Source of the DNA: Vibrio sp. CDRSL-10 TSBA
GTDB lineage: Bacteria; Pseudomonadota; Gammaproteobacteria; Enterobacterales; Vibrionaceae
Direction of reading: 5' to 3'
Length of the DNA: 64,000 nt
Assembly: GCA_039696685.1 (NCBI GenBank)
Contig: CP155566.1
Coordinates: 992,001 to 1,056,000, forward strand
In this document: piece by piece, positions 1 to 9,170 of the stretch
Layout of the letters: each line of letters opens with the position of its first letter
Numbering within the stretch: position 1 is the first letter of the stretch
Program-made: the position numbers and the translations under genes
Notes under the pieces: model-generated
Database searches by the model: none
What the model was told of the DNA's origin: nothing
Seen by the model: the letters and a program-made list of their open reading frames with translations, nothing else

Positions 1-1
1 G

Positions 2-91
2 TACGCCGACATTATTGTGCCTCGTGGCGGTAAAAACCGCATTGCTATCGATGTACTGAAAGCGCACATCGCAAAGTTGCTAAAATCGTAA
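2..91 (+). CDS. udk: Uridine kinase, C-terminal end (partial)
   Basis: Only the last 29 codons are in the window; the gene starts upstream. The tail YADIIVPRGGKNRIAIDVL matches the conserved end of uridine/cytidine kinase, which phosphorylates uridine and cytidine in pyrimidine salvage. A stem-loop terminator follows about 45 bases after the stop. The identification rests on a short but very characteristic segment. Confidence 0.85.
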   Translation, partial: YADIIVPRGGKNRIAIDVLKAHIAKLLKS

Positions 92-137
92 ATTTAACCG
101 ATGCTTAGCAATAGCGTTCTTTATTTCTGATAAGTTT

Positions 138-165
138 AGTGGCACTTTAGGTGCCACTTTCTTTA
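138..165 (+). terminator. Intrinsic terminator after udk
   Basis: Eight-pair stem AGTGGCAC / GTGCCACT with a TTTAG loop, followed by a T-rich tail. It separates udk from asmA. Confidence 0.75.
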
Positions 166-224
166 TCCGTAATACGAGTTTACTTGTCTTACCAAATTTA
201 TCCGTCATACAAGGAAACAAACAG

Positions 225-2339
225 ATGAAAAAACTGTTCCTGGTAGTAGGGGTGTTAGTTGTCGTCGTGCTAGGGGCGATCGCAGCACTGGTCACACTGG
301 TTAATCCAAACCAATTTAAGCCACTTTTGGTTGAGCAGACCAAAAAACAGACCGGCCTTGACCTGGTGATCGAAGGCGATATCGGCTGGCAGTTTTTCCC
401 GGCTATCGGCTTTGAGCTGGGCAAAACGGAGCTCAAGAATCCACAGGGCTTTAGCAGCCCGAATTTATTTAAAGTAGACAGTGTCGGCATCGACGTCTCG
501 GTTATGCCGCTGCTCGATAAACAGCTGCATATCGGTAATATTCGTCTCGATGGTGCTGAAGTGCATCTCGAAACGCTGAAAGATGGCCGCACCAACCTCG
601 ATAGCCTGAGCAAAGCCCAGGATACAGCGTCAAAACAGGCTGACGATTCGGCTACTCAAGCCAATACGGAATCTGCGACGCCGAGCGAGCAAGCGTCAAC
701 TGAGCAGGCGTGGAGCATTAACCTGGCCGGCGTTTCGGTCAACAACGCGCTGCTGGAAATTCAGGATCAGCAGGCCGGTACCATGACCAAGCTGTATGAT
801 GTTCAGCTTGCCGTGTCAGAATTTGCCGCCGATACCTGGACCAGCGTTGATTTCTCCGCTAAAGGCAGCATGAACCAGCAACAGTTTGGTGCCAGTGGTC
901 AGGCCGAAATCAAACTGTCACAAGATTTCAAACAGTACGCTCTGCGCAACATTAATCTGGACGCCAACTACAGTGATGCGGCGACTAAGATTGATTCCGC
1001 CAAAGTGACGCTGGATACTTTCGAGTTTGATAAAGCCAATAAACTGACTTTTGCGGTAAAAGGCAAAGCAGCGGATATGGATTTGGATGCCAGCGGTGGC
1101 GCCTCTGTCGAAGTCGATAAAGACATTTCTAAAGTGGCGGTGAATCAGCTTGATATGACTGCCAACCTGGAAGGTGCAGCGTTACCGCAGTCGCCGATGA
1201 AAGTGACCATGCAATCGGATGTGGCGTTTGATATCACCAAGAGTACGCTGAATCTGGTGCTGGAAAAGCTGACCGCTAATGCGTTGCAGTTCGATGGTAA
1301 AGCCAATGTGGTTCTGGGCGATATCGCGAAAGTCCGTTTTAACCTGCACAGCCCGGACATCGACCTGGATGAGTTCCTGGGACTGAATCAAACTGAGGCA
1401 GCGGCGGGTTCAGGGGAAAGTAAGCCCGCGGTAGCGAAACAAGCGGAAGCTGAGCCGGACTTGTCTGCGCTGAAAACGCTGGATGTTGCCGGTGATATCG
1501 TGATCGATAAATTTAAGGCCAGCAACGCCAAGATGCAGAACGTTAAAACCAGTTTTGCCGTCAACCGTGGCATCGTGGATCTTAAGTCGTTCAGTGCCAA
1601 TCTGTACGAAGGTAGTATCGCGGCCAACGCCCGCATCGATGCACGCCAGTCGCCAGCCTCGTACACGGTCAAAAACAGCGTCAGCGGGGTGAAAGTACAG
1701 CCACTGCTCAAAGATGTGGCCGATAACGATCGTCTGGAAGGTACAGGTAATATTGAGATGAATCTGCAAGGTAAGAGTCTGACACCGACCGGTATCAAGC
1801 AGAATCTGGCCGGTACCGTCGGGATCAATTTTGCTGACGGTGCGGTTAATGGTATCAACATTGCGCAGATGATCCGGACCAACTACGCTCGCTTTAAAGG
1901 CGAATCGGTTGACGAAACCAAAGCGGTGCAGAAAACAGACTTCAGTGCGATGACGGCTACGCTGAAATTGAGCAAGGGTGAAGTGACGACCAATGATCTC
2001 AATATGCAATCACCGTTGCTGCGTATTCACGGTGAAGGCAAAGCGAACTACATTCAGGAAACGGTGGATTTTCTGGTGCGCACTTCGATTGTTGGCACGC
2101 TGCAGGGGCAGGGTGGTAAGAATCTGGACGAACTGCGTGACGTGACCATTCCAATCAATGTGTCAGGGCAGTGGGCTGATCCTAAATTCCGTCTGGTGTT
2201 TGATGATGTGTTGAAGGAAAAGGCTAAGAAAGAAGTGGATCGCGGTCTGGAAAAACTGAACGAGAAACTGGATGAAAAGATCAAAGATGAGAAGACTAAG
2301 AAAGCCGTTGATGGCTTACTGAAAGGTCTGTTCAACTGA
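225..2339 (+). CDS. asmA: AsmA family protein (inner-membrane anchored, periplasmic)
   Basis: 704 residues. A single uncleaved N-terminal membrane anchor (residues about 4-27) is followed by a long beta-rich periplasmic region typical of AsmA, with the GDIGWQFFPAIGFELG segment near residue 49 and the AsmA C-terminal repeat (SVSGVKVQPLLKDVA... LTPTGIKQNLAGTVGI). The last 60 residues are a highly charged lysine/glutamate helix. AsmA-like proteins are thought to bridge inner and outer membrane and help move phospholipids; the exact role here is inferred from family. A strong terminator follows. Start chosen at an ATG preceded by AAGGAAAC. Confidence 0.9.
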   Translation: MKKLFLVVGVLVVVVLGAIAALVTLVNPNQFKPLLVEQTKKQTGLDLVIEGDIGWQFFPAIGFELGKTELKNPQGFSSPNLFKVDSVGIDVSVMPLLDKQLHIGNIRLDGAEVHLETLKDGRTNLDSLSKAQDTASKQADDSATQANTESATPSEQASTEQAWSINLAGVSVNNALLEIQDQQAGTMTKLYDVQLAVSEFAADTWTSVDFSAKGSMNQQQFGASGQAEIKLSQDFKQYALRNINLDANYSDAATKIDSAKVTLDTFEFDKANKLTFAVKGKAADMDLDASGGASVEVDKDISKVAVNQLDMTANLEGAALPQSPMKVTMQSDVAFDITKSTLNLVLEKLTANALQFDGKANVVLGDIAKVRFNLHSPDIDLDEFLGLNQTEAAAGSGESKPAVAKQAEAEPDLSALKTLDVAGDIVIDKFKASNAKMQNVKTSFAVNRGIVDLKSFSANLYEGSIAANARIDARQSPASYTVKNSVSGVKVQPLLKDVADNDRLEGTGNIEMNLQGKSLTPTGIKQNLAGTVGINFADGAVNGINIAQMIRTNYARFKGESVDETKAVQKTDFSAMTATLKLSKGEVTTNDLNMQSPLLRIHGEGKANYIQETVDFLVRTSIVGTLQGQGGKNLDELRDVTIPINVSGQWADPKFRLVFDDVLKEKAKKEVDRGLEKLNEKLDEKIKDEKTKKAVDGLLKGLFN

Positions 2340-2364
2340 TCAATGACCATTGCGGAAGATAAAC

Positions 2365-2398
2365 AAAGGGGCTGGAATTTCCAGCCCCTTTCGTTTGT
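2365..2398. terminator. Bidirectional terminator between asmA and btuR
   Basis: AAAGGGGCTGG / CCAGCCCCTTT inverted repeat with AATTT between the arms; T-rich on both strands, so it can serve both convergent genes. Confidence 0.8.
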
Positions 2399-2492
2399 TA
2401 CGAACCGATTATGTTATGAACCGGTTTTCTGCGACGGGCGACGGCCCATTCTGAGCCGCGAGAGTGCCGGCCCGCTGAACGGTGACCTGTGA

Positions 2493-3089
2493 TTACCAGT
2501 CTACGCCTTGCAGGGCTTTGACACCGGACTCGAATGCGTGTTTCACGTTTTTCACTTCAGAAACGGTATCGGCCATTTCAATCAGAGTGCGGTGCGCGCC
2601 ACGTCCGGTGATGATAACGGACTGCATGTGCGGACGGTTTTGCAGCGCTTCCACCACTTCGTCCAGTTCAATGTAGCCGTAGTTCACCATATAGGTCAGC
2701 TCGTCAAACAGAACCACATCCAGCGACTCATCCTGCAGCATGCGTTTGCATTCCTGCCACACTATTTGTGCAGCCGCAGTATCGCTTTCTTTATTCTGGG
2801 TTTCCCAGGTAAAGCCGGTGGCCATGACCTGGAACTCAACGCCCAGCTTTTCCAGCAGGTTGCGTTCGCCGTTATCCCAGGTCCCTTTAATAAACTGGGC
2901 AACCGCACATTTTTTATCATGTCCAACCGCACGCGCAACGGTGCCAAAGCCCGAAGTCGATTTACCTTTACCGTTACCGGTGATGATCAGCAGCAGGCCT
3001 TTGACTTCCTGAGCCGCTGCAACTCGTGCGTCGACTTTTTCTTTGACTTTCTGCTGGCGTGCCTGATGGCGTTTCTTGTTTGATGTCAT
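2493..3089 (-). CDS. btuR: Cob(I)yrinic acid a,c-diamide adenosyltransferase
   Basis: 198 residues, usual length for BtuR/CobO. The P-loop GNGKGKS lies at residues 38-44, followed by family motifs FIKGTWDNGE, VLFDELTYMVNYGY and IITGRGAH. The enzyme transfers the 5'-deoxyadenosyl group from ATP to cobalt of reduced corrinoids, in adenosylcobalamin synthesis and salvage. The N-terminal 25 residues are basic and alanine-rich as in the E. coli enzyme. It stands alone, convergent with asmA; no cobalamin riboswitch was recognised upstream. Confidence 0.93.
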   Translation of the reverse strand: MTSNKKRHQARQQKVKEKVDARVAAAQEVKGLLLIITGNGKGKSTSGFGTVARAVGHDKKCAVAQFIKGTWDNGERNLLEKLGVEFQVMATGFTWETQNKESDTAAAQIVWQECKRMLQDESLDVVLFDELTYMVNYGYIELDEVVEALQNRPHMQSVIITGRGAHRTLIEMADTVSEVKNVKHAFESGVKALQGVDW

Positions 3090-3280
3090 CGCTGGACATG
3101 CGCAATCCTTTTGATTTATTTCATTGATATCGGGGTGATAACGTTACGCGCTATCATCACTATGGCCCATATCATAACGTAACTCAGGCATGGCAAAAAC
3201 CAACGATTCGTATGGAGATAGATAAGGCGACTGACTTACAGGCTTCGCCAGCTCACAATGCCGCATTGTTATCGTCGTTT

Positions 3281-4579
3281 CTAAATGGCGAGTTTTTTCA
3301 CGGTTTCAGATACCAGATCGGCATCGACAATGATTTCCTCGATCACCTCCGAGACGCTGTTCGCCTGTTGCTCACCATGCATCGCCTTGCTGAGTACCAC
3401 CTTAATCTTGTCATCAATGTGGTTGATAATGGTTGAGTTAGTCTCGATCACTGACGCGATTTCAGTGGTTGATTCTGAGGTGCGAGACGCCAGTTTACGC
3501 ACTTCATCGGCGACGACGGCAAAGCCGCGTCCCTGATCGCCTGCCCGGGCCGCCTCGATGGCTGCATTGAGTGCCAGTAAGTTGGTTTGTCCGGCTATAT
3601 CGCTGATGGTGGATACGATCGCTTCAACGAGCTTGGACTGATCATTGAGCTGGTTGATGAGCTCGGTGACCATATCGACCGCTTCATTAATCTGTTTTGA
3701 GTTGGCGAGCATCGAGGCGACCGAGTCTTGACCCTGACGGGCAATGGCCACCGTCTCTTCTGCGATCTGACTGGATTTTTTCGCCGCGTCGCGAACGACC
3801 ATCGCCTGTTCAACCCGCTCGGTAATGTTACTGGCCAGTTTGATGATTTTGACGACCTTATTCTCGTGGTTAAAAATCGGGTTGTAAGTGGCTTCCAGCC
3901 ACACCGTCTGGCCATACTTATCCACGCGTTTGAACAAGCCTGACTGGATTTTACCCGCGCCGAGATCTTTCCAGAAATTTGGTTTTTGGCTGAGAAATTC
4001 CTGATCGCAAAACATGCGGTGATGCTGGCCGATGATCTCCTGTCGGTCATACCCCATACAGAGTGAAAAGTTTTTATTGGCGTTGAGTATGGTGCCGTCC
4101 GGAGCGAAATCGATCACGGCTAACGACTTATCCATGGCTTTGAGCAGAGCCTGATTCCGTTCGAGCTCCTGTTGCTCTTGCGTCACGTCAGAGGCTACTT
4201 TGGCGACGTAGGCAACCTTGCCATCGACTTTAACCGGGAAATAGGTGGCGGCGAGCCAAATGGCCAGATCCTGACTGTTTTTACGAATAAAGCGTCCGCG
4301 CACCGGCTGACCACTTTGCAGGTCTTGCCACAGCTTCTTATATTCTTCGGTCACTGTATCTTCCGGAAAACAGAGCGTTTTGTGATGCTGTCCCCGGATA
4401 TCTTCCAGACGGTAACCGACCACATTCAGAAACAGAGAGTTGGCAAACAGAATGTGCCCATCGGGAGTAAATTCGATATAGGGCACCTGCTCCTTAATCG
4501 ACTCTTTGAAGCTGTGTAACTGACAATTTTCACTTTCTAATGCTCGATAGGCACTTTTAATTTTGTTTGACCCAAACAT
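3281..4579 (-). CDS. Soluble PAS-PAS methyl-accepting chemotaxis protein (BdlA-like)
   Basis: 432 residues with no membrane segment. Two PAS domains in tandem (about 20-130 and 140-255; repeated [12 protein letters not shown] / [12 protein letters not shown] motifs) precede a short MCP signalling domain with the near-invariant hairpin-tip segment [19 protein letters not shown]. The layout and length match BdlA-type cytoplasmic receptors, which in Pseudomonas couple redox or nutrient cues to biofilm dispersal; a chemotaxis or c-di-GMP output here is inferred. The signalling helix after the tip is short and ends at ETVKKLAI, as in BdlA. No chemotaxis genes are adjacent. Confidence 0.88.
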   Translation of the reverse strand: MFGSNKIKSAYRALESENCQLHSFKESIKEQVPYIEFTPDGHILFANSLFLNVVGYRLEDIRGQHHKTLCFPEDTVTEEYKKLWQDLQSGQPVRGRFIRKNSQDLAIWLAATYFPVKVDGKVAYVAKVASDVTQEQQELERNQALLKAMDKSLAVIDFAPDGTILNANKNFSLCMGYDRQEIIGQHHRMFCDQEFLSQKPNFWKDLGAGKIQSGLFKRVDKYGQTVWLEATYNPIFNHENKVVKIIKLASNITERVEQAMVVRDAAKKSSQIAEETVAIARQGQDSVASMLANSKQINEAVDMVTELINQLNDQSKLVEAIVSTISDIAGQTNLLALNAAIEAARAGDQGRGFAVVADEVRKLASRTSESTTEIASVIETNSTIINHIDDKIKVVLSKAMHGEQQANSVSEVIEEIIVDADLVSETVKKLAI

Positions 4580-4805
4580 GTTTTTCCCTCAACAAGCTGA
4601 TTTTGGCCCAAATGCTAAATATCGACCTGAATGGCAGTATTATCAAATTCATCCGATGATTATTTTGAAGTGAACAGCATATAGACTAAGTAGTTATTCG
4701 TGAGCGATAACACGAATAACTAAAAAAACCGCCTTGCTTGTTTGACCTGCGCGCAGCATTCGGTTTCATTGGAAGATGGAATGTTGGATAAGTGAATGGA
4801 CAACA

Positions 4806-5288
4806 ATGAACAACTCAGATGATTTATCAATTCTGGTTGTCTGCATGGGCAATATTTGCCGCTCGCCGACAGCCGAAGCCGTACTGAAAGCAAAAGCGCA
4901 GCAACTTGGCGCTCAATTGCATGTTGAGTCTGCCGGGACGATCGGTTACCACCAGGGCAATCCGCCGGATGCGCGTGCACGGGCTGCGGGAGAAAAACGG
5001 GGCTACTCGTTTGAAGGGATGCAGGCGCGTAAAGTGACCGATGAGGATTTTGCCCGTTTTGACATGATTCTGGCGGCAGACAGTGAAAACCTTAACGATC
5101 TCGCTAATCGCTGCCCTAAAGAGCATCAGCATAAGTTGTCGCTGTTCTTAAGCCATGGCCGTTCAGAATATGATGAAATTCCCGATCCGTATTATGGGGG
5201 CGAGAATGGTTTTGAACTGGTGCTGGATTTGATTGAAGAGGCGTCTGACAGCCTGCTGCACAAACTCAAAAGTAAAGGTCAGTGCTAG
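4806..5288 (+). CDS. Low-molecular-weight protein-tyrosine phosphatase
   Basis: 160 residues. The P-loop CMGNICRS at residues 13-20 supplies the catalytic Cys13 and Arg19; the general acid is Asp127 in IPDPYYGG. This is the LMW-PTP fold that dephosphorylates phosphotyrosine proteins. Bacterial homologues often work with tyrosine kinases of capsule export, but no capsule genes are nearby, so the substrate is unknown. The start at 4806 puts the P-loop at the usual distance from the N-terminus; an upstream in-frame ATG at 4776 is also possible. Confidence 0.88.
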   Translation: MNNSDDLSILVVCMGNICRSPTAEAVLKAKAQQLGAQLHVESAGTIGYHQGNPPDARARAAGEKRGYSFEGMQARKVTDEDFARFDMILAADSENLNDLANRCPKEHQHKLSLFLSHGRSEYDEIPDPYYGGENGFELVLDLIEEASDSLLHKLKSKGQC

Positions 5289-5319
5289 CGCAGCGCATTG
5301 GACCCGGCTTAAAAATGTC

Positions 5320-5354
5320 AACGGCCTGCTTATCACAGCGGGCCGTTTTATTAT
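5320..5354 (+). terminator. Terminator after the phosphatase gene
   Basis: Stem ACGGCCTGCT / AGCGGGCCGT (one T-G pair) followed by TTTTATTAT. A second hairpin, CTGGCCCG / CGGGCCAG at 5361-5379, lies immediately beyond and may serve the convergent fadL-like gene. Confidence 0.7.
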
Positions 5355-5402
5355 CATCTTCTGGCCCGTATCGGGCCAGAGGACAAGCGCAACAGATGAC
5401 GA

Positions 5403-6674
5403 TCAGAACTGGTAACTGGCTTGCACACCGGCAATCCAGACATTACCGGTGACCTGAGCATCGAAGGCGCCGCCAATCGCTGCTGCTGTCTGGTCGGATG
5501 CATCACGCGGTTCAGACATTGAAGCATCTTTGGCAAAAATGTAGGTAAAGCCAGCGTCGATGGTCAGTTGTTTGGTGACGTTATAACCGGCACCGATGCT
5601 GAGCCAGGTACGATCGGTTTCCGGAATCGTTGCGGTGCGATGTTCTTCACTGACCGCTGAAAGGTCATACGCGATACCGCCACGCACGACCCAATCCTGA
5701 TTTAGAGCATAGGTTGTACCCACAGCAAAGCGGTAGTTATCTTTCCAGTTTTCTGATTTGATCAAATCCGAGCTGCCGTCGTTAAACTCGGCCGTCAGCT
5801 GATCAAATGCGCTCCAGTCGGTCCAGTTGATGCTGGTATGTACCGCCCAGCTTGGTGTCAACTGGTGGAAGGTCGCCAGTTCAGCGGTCGCCGGCAGCGT
5901 GACAGACAGCTTACCCGGTTTATGCGTACCATAGCTGACGCCTTCAGCATGTCCTTCGAAGTCCATCACGACTTCAGATTTATAAGTGATGGCTACCCGG
6001 TGTGCATCATTGATCTGCCATGCAGTACCAACCTGCCAGCCCCAGCTCTCATCATCTCCTTCCATGTATTTCAGGGTTGTGCCTTGCGGCAGTGACAATG
6101 CGTTACGGGTCGGTGCGCTGGCACCAAAGTGGCCTTCACCTTCAACATAACGTACACCGGCGCCAACGCTGACGGCGTCAGTTAACTTGTACGCCAGGTT
6201 GAGGTTGGCTTCCATGGTTTCAATGTTGGCTGAATCACCAAAGTGACTGGCGTTGAAACCAGATAAGTCAGTTTTCATGCCGTAGTTGGTGCCCAGCGCA
6301 AAGCCGATGGCCCAGCGATCGTCGATCTGCTGAGAAAAGTAGAAGTTAGGGATGATAGCATCATCGGCATAGTCACTGGCACTGGCGTCGGTGCTGCCCA
6401 GCAGAGCGTGAGATACGGTGCCGTCGACATCCACATTCGGGTTAACGTAAACCGCACCGACGGACACTTGGGTCCCTTTCAGATATGTTAGCATGGCAGG
6501 GTTGCGCCACTGCGCGCCGGCGTTGTCCGCCATAGCGGCTTCACCCGCGTAAGCGCGTCCCAGTCCGGTGGCTGAGTATTCGGCTAACTGAAAGCCAGCT
6601 GCCTGAGTGACAGTTGAAACGCTCAATAAACCACATGCAATAGCAGAAGAGAGTAGAGTTTTATTTTTTGTCAT
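5403..6674 (-). CDS. FadL-type outer membrane fatty-acid transporter, copy 1
   Basis: 423 residues from the ATG at 6674; a second in-frame ATG at 6680 is equally possible. A signal peptide (ending in VTQA) is followed by the FadL N-terminal hatch motif AGFQLAEYSATGLGRAYAG and NPAMLTYL, then a 14-strand barrel pattern closing with aromatic SYQF at the C-terminus. FadL porins let long-chain fatty acids and other hydrophobic molecules cross the outer membrane. It is followed (downstream on plus-strand coordinates) by a second FadL-like gene in the same direction with its own terminator, so the two are probably separately transcribed. Confidence 0.88.
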   Translation of the reverse strand: MTKNKTLLSSAIACGLLSVSTVTQAAGFQLAEYSATGLGRAYAGEAAMADNAGAQWRNPAMLTYLKGTQVSVGAVYVNPNVDVDGTVSHALLGSTDASASDYADDAIIPNFYFSQQIDDRWAIGFALGTNYGMKTDLSGFNASHFGDSANIETMEANLNLAYKLTDAVSVGAGVRYVEGEGHFGASAPTRNALSLPQGTTLKYMEGDDESWGWQVGTAWQINDAHRVAITYKSEVVMDFEGHAEGVSYGTHKPGKLSVTLPATAELATFHQLTPSWAVHTSINWTDWSAFDQLTAEFNDGSSDLIKSENWKDNYRFAVGTTYALNQDWVVRGGIAYDLSAVSEEHRTATIPETDRTWLSIGAGYNVTKQLTIDAGFTYIFAKDASMSEPRDASDQTAAAIGGAFDAQVTGNVWIAGVQASYQF

Positions 6675-6920
6675 TATCATGTTCGCTGAATTTATCTGAA
6701 AGTGGATCTGCGATCTTACGGGTAGAGCTTTTACTTTAAAAATTAAATATGTCAAAAAGCGGCTGTTTGAATAAATACACCGCAAAACGTACGATATTTG
6801 GTTAAATTAACTGATAGCAATTGTAGGGGTATTGGCTTTTCAGCGTACACATGTAGGGTGTAACCGACCGTATGGTGAACGTATGTGCGCTGAAATAGTG
6901 AACAACAGGACTCTGAAAAT

Positions 6921-6946
6921 AAAAAGGGCTGGTAAGCCAGCCCTTT
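6921..6946 (-). terminator. Terminator of the second FadL-like gene
   Basis: AAAGGGCTGG / CCAGCCCTTT hairpin with a four-base loop; on the minus strand it ends in five T residues just after the fadL-like stop at 6974. Confidence 0.8.
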
Positions 6947-6973
6947 AAAGTGGTGTTGTGGATCTTAGTCAGC

Positions 6974-8212
6974 TTAGAAAGTACGGCTGTACTGTAAGCC
7001 CAACAGGATCGCATTGGCGCGGGTGGTGCCGCTTAGCGTAGAAACTGTGGTTCCCATTGCTGAGGTGGATTCTGATACTTCCACATCTTTACCCATCAGG
7101 TAAGTGGCGCCGAAATCGACATTTGACTGTTCGTCAATATGGTAGGTGAAACCGGCTGAGAACCATTGACGGTCCGAATCTGGCACGGAAATCGACGTCA
7201 ACTCATCTTGCGCACTGGTGTCATACATGTAACCGGCGCGCAGCGTCCAGTCTTTGTTCATGTAGTAAGTACCACCCAGAGAGTAGTGCCAGCCGTCCTG
7301 CCATTCGTATGCTTTACTGTCTACGTTTTCATTCTTGAATTTGATTTGGTCGAACGTATCCCAGCCGATGTACTGAATGCTGTAGTGAACCGCAAACGGA
7401 GTATTGTCGATACGATGGTAACCGGAGAACTCAGCAATATCAGGCAGCGGCAGTTTGACTTCTTTATCACCGTCTTTGGCGGTGATTTCCGGGCTGTAGC
7501 GGTAAGCCAGACCAAAACGGTTGTTTTCATCCATTTCGTACACGGTACCAACGTTAAAACCGACACCCCAGCCATCAGCTTTATCGACATCTACGGCTTT
7601 GTAGCCGTTCAGAGCGGTAAGCGGTGCACTGAAAGCATCATCACTAAAGGTACGTTTCAATGTTCCCTGGCCGTAAATCAGATCCAGGCCAGCACCAAAG
7701 CTCCACTGTTTGTTGAGGCGGTAAGAACCGGCCAAACCAAAGTTCATACTTAGAATTTCGGTCTCGCCGCCATACTCACCAGCGTTATATGAGCTGCTGA
7801 ATTGAGTTTTGGTGCCAAAGTTTGAGTAGGCATCCACACCCCAGGCAAAGGTTTCGTTGACCGGCACGATCAGATGGATATTAGGTGCGACTGAAGTTGC
7901 ACCTGCATCGTCATAGTCGGCGTTTTGGCTCTCTCCCAGTACGTTAGTGCGAGTCGCATTTTTTACTTCGATATCGGTGGTAATGGTCTCAAAACCCAGT
8001 GATAGCGCGGTTTTGTCAAACAGCGCCATCGCGGCCGGGTTACGTGCCATAACCGCCGCGTTATCTGCGATAACGGCATCACCTGCAAAGGCACGGCCAA
8101 GGCCGGTTGCGGATTGTGCATTGAGCTGGAAGCCCGCAGCCACTGCTTGCTGCGTAGCCAGAGAGATTGTCACTGCTAATAGTGACTGCTTAAACAGACG
8201 CGTCTTGTTCAT
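6974..8212 (-). CDS. FadL-type outer membrane fatty-acid transporter, copy 2
   Basis: 412 residues. The signal peptide MNKTRLFKQSLLAVTIS...AVA is followed by AGFQLNAQSATGLGRAFAG and ARNPAAMALF, the FadL hatch signature also seen in the neighbouring paralogue; the protein ends in a barrel-closing SRTF. The upstream region holds a perfect 14-base palindrome at 8252-8265 and, further out near 8311, a partial FadR-like half site (TGGTCGGAT on the minus strand), so fatty-acid-responsive control is plausible but unproven. Tandem FadL paralogues are common in vibrios. Confidence 0.9.
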   Translation of the reverse strand: MNKTRLFKQSLLAVTISLATQQAVAAGFQLNAQSATGLGRAFAGDAVIADNAAVMARNPAAMALFDKTALSLGFETITTDIEVKNATRTNVLGESQNADYDDAGATSVAPNIHLIVPVNETFAWGVDAYSNFGTKTQFSSSYNAGEYGGETEILSMNFGLAGSYRLNKQWSFGAGLDLIYGQGTLKRTFSDDAFSAPLTALNGYKAVDVDKADGWGVGFNVGTVYEMDENNRFGLAYRYSPEITAKDGDKEVKLPLPDIAEFSGYHRIDNTPFAVHYSIQYIGWDTFDQIKFKNENVDSKAYEWQDGWHYSLGGTYYMNKDWTLRAGYMYDTSAQDELTSISVPDSDRQWFSAGFTYHIDEQSNVDFGATYLMGKDVEVSESTSAMGTTVSTLSGTTRANAILLGLQYSRTF

Positions 8213-8251
8213 GCTTTTTTCCTTTTTATTTCGCCTCTTCGGGCGTTAGTT

Positions 8252-8265
8252 TGAGCAATTGCTCA
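8252..8265. promoter_or_regulatory. Perfect 14-bp palindrome upstream of fadL-like copy 2
   Basis: TGAGCAATTGCTCA reads identically on both strands and sits 40-53 bases upstream of the start codon, in the promoter/leader of the porin gene. It has the size and symmetry of a dimeric regulator operator. No T-tract follows, so it is not a terminator. The regulator is unknown. Confidence 0.4.
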
Positions 8266-8412
8266 GTTGGTGGCTGATACTAGACGCTAGTATATAAGAT
8301 AGAAATCCGACCATTGTCTAATTGGACGGTAAAGTTACAGAATTGGAGGTTAATTGGCACGAAAATGCGGATAAATGTAGAACTTTAGAGTTTTAACTCT
8401 ATTTTAACATTT

Positions 8413-8436
8413 AAAAACCCGCTCAATAGAGCGGGT
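8413..8436 (-). terminator. Terminator of the sigma/DUF3379 operon
   Basis: ACCCGCTC / GAGCGGGT hairpin with an AATA loop; minus-strand tail is a T run. It lies directly after the DUF3379 stop. Confidence 0.8.
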
Positions 8437-8444
8437 CGGAAAGA

Positions 8445-9170
8445 TTATTTTGATGATTTTATCATCGGCATCAGATGGCGGGCGATTTTGTCGACGTTTT
8501 CACCCTCACCACCAACCAGTATCAGGCTCATATTACCGACAGGTTCAATCACTCCGGTCATGCCATTGTGGTTGAAATCGACTTTGCCTTCTGCGGGCAT
8601 ATGGGTCAAAAACAGCGTGACTTTGCCTGTTTCGCCTTGGAACACCACATGCAAGGCATTGGAGTCTCCGAAACCGCAGTGGTTTAGGTAATAGACGTGG
8701 TACGGAAAGTTCTTATCGAACTGATAATGGAACGGGCGCATCTTGGCGTTGATTTGTCGTGAACTGACCTGCTCATCAATCGAAGCCACAAATCCTTCTT
8801 CATTCAACACGTGGCTGACTGCCATCTCCGCCAGGCTGGCCTGGGCCGGTGGCACCAACAGATTACCCCAGTTCAGTTGGCCGGCGAGAAGGCCGAACAC
8901 AAATGCGACCGAGGCGGCCATTGCCATGGCGCGGCGCATAAAGCGCGGACGCACAACATTGTCATTGACGGCGTTATGACTGAACAGGATACGATCCGCC
9001 AGACTATCGGGAACATCGACCCGCATCGCCTCGGCAATTTTCGCATCAAGATTGAGAATATCTTCCGCGTACCTGGCGTTACTGTCACTGGTCGAGATGG
9101 CCTGCTGTATCTCTTTATCGCGCTGCTTCGGATCGGACAGAATGCGACGACGGAATTCTAATTCATCCAT
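8445..9170 (-). CDS. DUF3379 membrane protein, probable anti-sigma partner
   Basis: 241 residues. The N-terminal half (1-75) is cytosolic and helical (MDELEFRRRILSDP start typical of DUF3379), residues 81-99 form one membrane helix, and the rest would be periplasmic. Its start overlaps the end of the upstream sigma-factor gene by 8 bases, so the two are translationally coupled. The arrangement (ECF sigma then a single-TM protein) is the standard sigma/anti-sigma layout; the anti-sigma role is inferred from context since no zinc-binding anti-sigma motif is visible. Confidence 0.8.
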   Translation of the reverse strand: MDELEFRRRILSDPKQRDKEIQQAISTSDSNARYAEDILNLDAKIAEAMRVDVPDSLADRILFSHNAVNDNVVRPRFMRRAMAMAASVAFVFGLLAGQLNWGNLLVPPAQASLAEMAVSHVLNEEGFVASIDEQVSSRQINAKMRPFHYQFDKNFPYHVYYLNHCGFGDSNALHVVFQGETGKVTLFLTHMPAEGKVDFNHNGMTGVIEPVGNMSLILVGGEGENVDKIARHLMPMIKSSK

